Assembly: GCA_018968885.1 (NCBI GenBank)
Contig: JAGWZK010000006.1
Span: 1 to 64,000 of the forward strand
DNA from: Planctomycetota bacterium
GTDB taxonomy: Bacteria > Planctomycetota > Phycisphaerae > Phycisphaerales > UBA1924
Reading direction: 5' to 3'
DNA length: 64,000 nt
Part shown: positions 59,507-64,000 of the stretch, piece after piece
How positions within the stretch are numbered: the stretch's first letter is position 1
Layout of the letters: every line of letters begins with the position of its first letter
Program-made: the position numbers and the translations under genes
Notes under the pieces: model-generated
What the model saw: the letters and a program-made list of their open reading frames with translations, nothing else
Told to the model about the DNA's origin: nothing
Database searches by the model: none

Positions 59507-60556
59507 TTACTTCCCATCTTCTATCGCATGGATCGCGCTATAGAGGTCAGCATAGTTGATTTCAATTGACTTCTCTTCTCCAGATGCGACAGTGAACATC
59601 GGCAACTTGTTCTCGCTCAAATCCTGCCCTGCGCGAAGTCTTGTGATGATCGCAACCTGTTCTGGCGTTGCATTAAAGTAGCCAGGAAGCACATAAAAAG
59701 TCCCTGCGGGAATTGCGAATGTGGCACGAGACGGTTCAGGGCCCTTGCTTGGATCATCAGCACGAAGATAATTGTACAGGATCAGACTCCCATCCGGTGA
59801 GACGAGAGTGCATCCAACGATCAAACTTGCGGCACCTCGCTGAATCACCGGCCGATCAGTGGCTTTTGTCCAAGTCTGATGAACAGTAATTTTGGCATCA
59901 TCTTTCACTTGTAATACTTGCACATCACCAATTTCAATATCAGTTTGAGAAGCCGGAACGTTGAACGGGATCGCTCGCTTCGGCCTTCTTTGCTCAAACA
60001 CTTCCAAAAAACCGACGGTTGCTTCCCCAGCGGGCACACCAAATCTAGAGAAGCTCGGCGACCTGCGGTCTTGATTAAAGTCCCGTGGCAAACCCGGAAT
60101 CGTTAAGAACATTTGCGGATCTACAAACTTGGGAATCCCAACTGGACGAACTGTCAATTTGAGCCCACGTGGGACGGTCACGCTCTTTGAGATAAATCCT
60201 TGATTGAGATCTACGCGAAACTGCCAATACTCAGGAAGGCCGAGTGTTCGGCAGCGGGTCCGAAAGTCTCTAATTCTTTCTCCAAATGCGCCGTCGTTTT
60301 CGTTTTCGGTTCTACGCAAAATACCCGGGCGAACCAATATTTCCGCACTCTTTGTCGAATCCAGTGTGAAGCGCACAATGCCATGCGCGTTCGTCTTTCC
60401 AGTCGTCTCAGGTGCATCAGACTGGGTCAGCCACAGAGGCAAATCCGTGAGTGCGCCATCCGGCCCTTCGATCTTCAACTCAAACGTGACCGGTTCAGCG
60501 GCAGAAATGCTTGCGATGAACATTGAAGCGAGAACTGTTGCAAGCAACTGTTTCAT
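59507..60556 (-). CDS. Secreted hypothetical protein, lower GC than neighbours
   Basis: The 349-residue protein starts with a clear signal peptide (MKQLLATVLASMFIASISAAEPV). The mature part is beta-rich: 'VTFELKIEGPDGALTDLPLWLTQSDAPETTGKTNAHGIVRFTL' looks like a carboxypeptidase-regulatory or Ig-like module. Later segments such as 'ITVHQTWTKATDRPVIQRGAASLIVGCTLVSPDGSLILYNYL' and 'IPAGTFYVLPGYFNATPEQVAIITRLRAGQDL' are of unknown fold. It uses noticeably more A/T-rich codons than the genes on either side, which might reflect acquisition or relaxed selection. No family recognised. Confidence 0.65.
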   Translation of the reverse strand: MKQLLATVLASMFIASISAAEPVTFELKIEGPDGALTDLPLWLTQSDAPETTGKTNAHGIVRFTLDSTKSAEILVRPGILRRTENENDGAFGERIRDFRTRCRTLGLPEYWQFRVDLNQGFISKSVTVPRGLKLTVRPVGIPKFVDPQMFLTIPGLPRDFNQDRRSPSFSRFGVPAGEATVGFLEVFEQRRPKRAIPFNVPASQTDIEIGDVQVLQVKDDAKITVHQTWTKATDRPVIQRGAASLIVGCTLVSPDGSLILYNYLRADDPSKGPEPSRATFAIPAGTFYVLPGYFNATPEQVAIITRLRAGQDLSENKLPMFTVASGEEKSIEINYADLYSAIHAIEDGK

Positions 60557-60735
60557 GGAGACCTCTCAGCACGCTTGTCCTGATTCAGATTCGTTGTAAA
60601 AGTCTATTCACTCATGGAATCCCTGGACTCCTTCTCCATGAATAGGAAATCCCGGCGTTCTCAGATCACCGCCTCCATTTGCCAATTTTGCTTTGCTATT
60701 TTGCTCTTTCCTCAGCGCCCAACACTCCACACTTC

Positions 60736-62355
60736 CTACCTATGCGCCCGATACCCGCGATCATTCTCACCCACAAAGTGCACCGCGATCGTGTTCGTCG
60801 CCTTGGCCCGGCCCAAGGGCCGCCCCGCCAAAAGCACAATCGGATCACCTCGCGCCACTAACCCGTGCGACAGCACATACGCATCCACCCAGTCGTTCCA
60901 CTCTGCCAGCGTCCGCGGCGCCTCCATGCACACCGGCATCACGCCCAGCAGAAGATTCATCCTCCGCGTTGCCCTTGGACTGGATGAGCACGCCAGGATC
61001 GGAATCCGGAACCCCGTCTGGCTCAGGAATCGCGCTGTCCCGCCGTTCTGGCTCCAGCACACCATCAATTTCGCACCCATATCCGCGGCAATATGCCACG
61101 CGCCGTGCGCGAGTGCCGCCGTCGGGTAATGCTTCTGAATCACCTTTAAGGGCGGGCTGGGCATCTGCTGCAATCCCGCCATCCGCTCCTCAGCGCATGC
61201 CGCGATCCGCTTCATCGTCTCCACCACCAGCACTGGATGCTTGCCACTCGCCGATTCCGCGCTCAGCATCACCGCATCCGTCTGATCAAAAATCGCATTC
61301 GCCACATCGCTCGCCTCGGCCCGCGTCGGAATCGCATTCTCAATCATCGTCTCCAGCATCTGCGTCGCCACGATTACCGGCCTGCCCCAACTCTGGGCGC
61401 ACGCGATGATCTCCTTCTGCGCCACCGGCACCCGCGCCACATCCATCTCTACTCCCAGATCACCCCGCGCCACCATGATCGCATCACTCGCCTCGACGAT
61501 CGCCTCCAGGTTCGTCAGCGCCTCTGGCTTCTCAATCTTCGACACCACCTGAATCTGCAAACCCTCGTGCGCCGGGTCCATATCAGGACTGCGCGAGCAC
61601 ATCCCCGCCAGCTTCTCCTTCAATTCCAAAACCTCTGCCGCATTCCGCACAAAACTCAGTGCCAGAAAATCCAACCCATTCGCCACCGCCCATTCCACAC
61701 ACGTCCAATCCTGCTCCGTAATCGCCGCCGCGCTGAGCGTGCTCTGCGGCAGATTAATCCCTTTCTTGCTCGTCACCAATCCACCCACCAGCACGCGGCA
61801 CTTCAATTCCCCCTTTGCCGCATTCCGTTCCACCGCCACCATGCGAATCAACCCGTCATTAATCAATACCTTGTGTCCCGGCTCCACCTCATCCACCAGT
61901 TTCTCATACGCCAATGGCAACACCACCGACGATGTCCCGTTCTCACCCTTCTCCACAAACGCCAGCGGCACGCCCTTGCGCAGCAGCACATCCGTCCCCG
62001 CCTCAAGCATCAACCCGCCATCCGGCACCATGCCGACGCGGATCTTCGGACCCTGCAGGTCTCCCAGGCACGCCACCGGCCGGTCCAGCTCCGCCGCGAT
62101 CTCGCGCACCGTCTTCAGCCGCTTCGCATGCGCATTCAGATCGCCATGCGAAAAGTTGAATCGGAAGATCGATACCCCCGCCAGAATCAATCGCCGCACC
62201 ATTTCCGGAGAGTCGCTCGCCGGGCCGATCGTCGCGACGATCTTCGTCAGCGTCGCTGGTGGCGGCGCACCCATGCCTCCCAAAGAAGCCCCTTCGGGGC
62301 TGAAAACCGGGTCCAATTTTGGCATGGACATATTCATGGGCATCGCTTTCGACAT
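60736..62355 (-). CDS. pyk: Pyruvate kinase
   Basis: The 539-residue enzyme catalyses PEP plus ADP to pyruvate plus ATP at the end of glycolysis. Motifs: 'KIVATIGPASDSPEMVRRLILAGVSIFRFNFSHG', 'CLGDLQGPKIRVG', 'VVSKIEKPEALTNLEAIVEASDAIMVARGDLGVEM' (catalytic Lys and metal Asp/Glu), 'VIVATQMLETM' and 'AESASGKHPVLVVETMKRI'. About 35 residues of Met/Pro-rich N-terminal extension precede the barrel, with several Met candidates as starts. The C-terminal domain is complete, with 'MVCWSQNGGTARFLSQ' for the allosteric domain region. It is divergent from the malate dehydrogenase gene with 100 bases between. Both are central carbon enzymes. A promoter region for both must lie there. Confidence 0.94.
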   Translation of the reverse strand: MSKAMPMNMSMPKLDPVFSPEGASLGGMGAPPPATLTKIVATIGPASDSPEMVRRLILAGVSIFRFNFSHGDLNAHAKRLKTVREIAAELDRPVACLGDLQGPKIRVGMVPDGGLMLEAGTDVLLRKGVPLAFVEKGENGTSSVVLPLAYEKLVDEVEPGHKVLINDGLIRMVAVERNAAKGELKCRVLVGGLVTSKKGINLPQSTLSAAAITEQDWTCVEWAVANGLDFLALSFVRNAAEVLELKEKLAGMCSRSPDMDPAHEGLQIQVVSKIEKPEALTNLEAIVEASDAIMVARGDLGVEMDVARVPVAQKEIIACAQSWGRPVIVATQMLETMIENAIPTRAEASDVANAIFDQTDAVMLSAESASGKHPVLVVETMKRIAACAEERMAGLQQMPSPPLKVIQKHYPTAALAHGAWHIAADMGAKLMVCWSQNGGTARFLSQTGFRIPILACSSSPRATRRMNLLLGVMPVCMEAPRTLAEWNDWVDAYVLSHGLVARGDPIVLLAGRPLGRAKATNTIAVHFVGENDRGYRAHR

Positions 62356-62456
62356 ACCCCTTCTATCGGCTCAATCCCCTTTCCTCGGGGGCCATTTCCT
62401 CCCTAACATCGCACCCAATTTCGGTCAATATTCCACTTCACACAGGAGTTCCCCTC

Positions 62457-63440
62457 ATGCCTCGTCGCGCCAAGATCAGCATCATCGGTTCCGGCAACAT
62501 CGGTGGCGAATGCGCCCGCTCCATCGCCATGAAGGAACTTGGCGATGTCGTCCTCCTCGATATCCCGATCAAGGACAAACCCGAACTCCACATGCCCAAG
62601 GGCAAAGCCCTCGACCTGGCCTGCTGCGGCCCCGTCGAAAAGTTCGATTCCAAGCTCACCGGCACCTTCGACTACAGCGACATCAAGGATTCCGATGTCA
62701 TCATCGTCACCGCCGGTGTCCCCCGCAAGCCCGGCCAGAGCCGCGATGACCTCGTCTCCATCAACGCTGGCATCGTCAAGAGCGTCGCTCAGAACATCAA
62801 GCAGTACGCCCCCAACGCCATCGTCATCGTCGTCAGCAACCCCCTCGATGCCATGGTCTACGTGATGTGGAAGGTGACCGGCTTCCCCGCCAACCGCGTC
62901 CTCGGTCAGGCCGGCGCCCTCGATGTCGCCCGCTACAAGACCTTCCTCGCCTTTGAGCTCGGCGTCAGCGTCGAAGACATCCAGGGCCTCCTCCTTGGCG
63001 GCCACGGCGACGACATGGTCCCCCTCCCCCGCCTCACCAGCGTCAACGGCATCCCCGTCTCCGACCTCCTCTCCGCCGAAAAAATCCAGGCCTGCGTCGA
63101 TCGCGCCAAGGTCGGCGGCGGCGAGATCGTCAAGCTCATGGGCACCAGCGCGTGGTACGCACCCAGCGCTGGCACCGTCGAGATGGTCGAGAGCATCATC
63201 CGCGACAAGAAGCGCGTCATCGCCTCCGCCGCCTTCTGCGAGAAGGAATACAACGTCGCCGCCCAGAACGGTGGCAAGGGCCTCTTCGTCGGCGTCCCCT
63301 GCGTCCTCGGTGCCAACGGCGTCGAGAAGATCCTCTCCTTCAACATGAACGAGACCGAGCAGAAGTCCATGAACGAATCCATCAGCCACGTCAAGGACCT
63401 CATCGGCGCCACCGTCAAGCTCTTCCCCGAGCTGGCGTAA
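62457..63440 (+). CDS. mdh: Malate dehydrogenase (LDH-like type)
   Basis: The ATG at 62457 follows CAGGAG by eight bases, a good ribosome-binding site; the frame continues upstream but only as the divergent promoter region. The 327-residue product has the NAD motif 'ISIIGSGNIGGECARSIA', the substrate-specificity loop 'VTAGVPRKPGQSRDDLVSINAGIVKS' (Arg-Lys pattern of malate rather than lactate), 'VSNPLDAMVYVMWKVTGFPANRVLGQAG' and the catalytic His in 'LLLGGHGDDMVPL'. It oxidises malate to oxaloacetate in the TCA cycle. A terminator cassette follows. Confidence 0.94.
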   Translation: MPRRAKISIIGSGNIGGECARSIAMKELGDVVLLDIPIKDKPELHMPKGKALDLACCGPVEKFDSKLTGTFDYSDIKDSDVIIVTAGVPRKPGQSRDDLVSINAGIVKSVAQNIKQYAPNAIVIVVSNPLDAMVYVMWKVTGFPANRVLGQAGALDVARYKTFLAFELGVSVEDIQGLLLGGHGDDMVPLPRLTSVNGIPVSDLLSAEKIQACVDRAKVGGGEIVKLMGTSAWYAPSAGTVEMVESIIRDKKRVIASAAFCEKEYNVAAQNGGKGLFVGVPCVLGANGVEKILSFNMNETEQKSMNESISHVKDLIGATVKLFPELA

Positions 63441-63446
63441 GAGCAG

Positions 63447-63509
63447 GGCATCAGGCATCAGGCACTCGGACAAACCAAAGGCACTGAGTCATCCGACTCG
63501 GTGCCTTTT
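63447..63509 (+). terminator. Terminator cassette with GGCATCA repeats
   Basis: GGCATCA occurs twice in tandem (63447-63460) before a hairpin: AAAGGCACTGAGT (63477-63489) pairs with ACTCGGTGCCTTT (63496-63508), followed by TGCCTTGTC. The same arrangement, a GGCATCAGGCATC then an AAGGCACT/AGTGCCTT stem, appears at 50390-50445. Confidence 0.8.
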
Positions 63510-63523
63510 GCCTTGTCTCTCCT

Positions 63524-63544
63524 CAGCACTCAGTACTCAGCACT
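63524..63544. repeat. 7-bp tandem repeat (CAGYACT)
   Basis: Three units CAGCACT, CAGTACT, CAGCACT lie just before the amidotransferase gene, similar in kind to the other short arrays. Confidence 0.65.
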
Positions 63545-63559
63545 TTCCTACTCTCTTAC

Positions 63560-64000
63560 ATGATTCTCCTCGTCGACAACTACGACTCCTTCACGTGGAA
63601 TCTCGTCCACCGCTTCGGTGAGATCGATCCAACCCTCAAACCCGATGCCGACATGCTCGTCGTCCGCAACGACAAGATCACGCCCGATCAGGCCGCCGCC
63701 CTCGACAACGGTCGCGGCCCCTCTCACATCGTCATCTCTCCGGGCCCCTGCACTCCCAAAGAGGCCGGCGTCTCCTCCGCCATCATCTCGCGTTTCACCG
63801 GCCGCGTGCCCATCCTCGGCGTCTGCCTCGGCCATCAATGCATGGCTGATTCCAACGGCATGACCGTCACGCGGCACGCCATCCCCATGCACGGCAAGAC
63901 CAGCCCCGTTCACCACGACAACCAGGGACTCTTCGCCGGGCTCCCAAATCCCTTCATCGCCACTCGCTACCACTCCCTCGTCGTCCTCGAACACACCATC
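63560..64000 (+). CDS. Glutamine amidotransferase, TrpG/PabA type (partial)
   Basis: The gene runs off the window end; 147 codons are visible from the ATG at 63560. It begins MILLVDNYDSFTWNLVHRFGE (family ILLIDNYDSFTYNL), continues 'MLVVRNDKITPDQAAAL', 'HIVISPGPCTPKEAG' (oxyanion-type PGP loop) and 'VPILGVCLGHQCMA' (nucleophilic Cys in GVCLGHQ), and ends in 'RYHSLVVLEHTI'. It is the ammonia-supplying subunit of anthranilate or aminodeoxychorismate synthase; the two cannot be separated by this fragment. The catalytic His and Glu lie beyond the window end. The gene follows the malate dehydrogenase terminator and a short repeat array. Confidence 0.92.
   Translation, partial: MILLVDNYDSFTWNLVHRFGEIDPTLKPDADMLVVRNDKITPDQAAALDNGRGPSHIVISPGPCTPKEAGVSSAIISRFTGRVPILGVCLGHQCMADSNGMTVTRHAIPMHGKTSPVHHDNQGLFAGLPNPFIATRYHSLVVLEHTI

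Noticed and set aside
62403-63473. 356-codon minus-strand open frame
   Set aside because: Antisense shadow of malate dehydrogenase, very Asp/Gly-rich.

Overview
The window looks like a chromosomal segment of a Planctomycetota bacterium, most probably class Phycisphaerae. This is judged from gene content, not from a database search. Two giant surface proteins carry the planctomycete LEPR-XLL type N-terminal motif (LDQLEPRQML, residues 41-50 in both). Two secreted proteins end in near-identical planctomycete-type dockerin repeats, one protein ends in a PEP-CTERM-like tail, and lpxB and murD indicate a Gram-negative envelope with peptidoglycan. The DNA is GC-rich. No rRNA, tRNA, CRISPR array, phage or transposase was seen.

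Layout. 1-436: non-coding, with 41-bp hairpin repeats and an 8-bp tandem array. 0.4-7.2 kb: an unknown ORF, a RidA-like protein, murD, a YdjY-type lipoprotein, an HtrA-like protease, panB and a small membrane protein. 7.3-12.3 kb: a membrane protein, a small unlisted CDS (8185-8508), and a minus-strand set of sensor kinase, REC-XRE response regulator and lpxB. 12.3-19.6 kb: RsmB-like methyltransferase, PTS IIA-like protein, transaldolase-like aldolase plus GNAT, an ABC exporter whose ATPase has an in-frame TAA, a TIM-barrel protein, a membrane protein and endonuclease III. 20.2-28.0 kb: a 2603-residue surface protein. 28-32 kb: a dockerin-bearing subtilase and a thiol-redox group (rhodanese-like lipoprotein, DsbD-alpha-like protein, redoxin). 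32-41 kb: M20 peptidase, a large membrane protein with an ABC ATPase, dockerin, HIT and PEP-CTERM proteins.

41-57 kb holds a likely branched-chain amino acid / acyl-CoA degradation region: HMG-CoA lyase, three enoyl-CoA hydratase family proteins, 2-oxoacid dehydrogenase E1 alpha and beta, a large acyl-CoA dehydrogenase, and birA at the edge. It is interrupted by a second giant LEPR-XLL protein, a subtilase of 1837 residues. 56-64 kb: birA, nadC, cinA, a lower-GC secreted protein, pyruvate kinase, malate dehydrogenase and the start of a trpG/pabA-type amidotransferase.

Most interesting signals: (1) the two LEPR-XLL giants share a C-terminal module of about 450-470 residues built from repeated 'YNP...SHYD' units, a candidate undescribed surface module; (2) a composite palindromic intergenic repeat family, including 41-bp tandem units with a constant GCTCTG loop and changing, still self-complementary stems; (3) short arrays with an 8-bp period at several intergenic sites; (4) an ABC ATPase with every motif intact but one in-frame stop codon.
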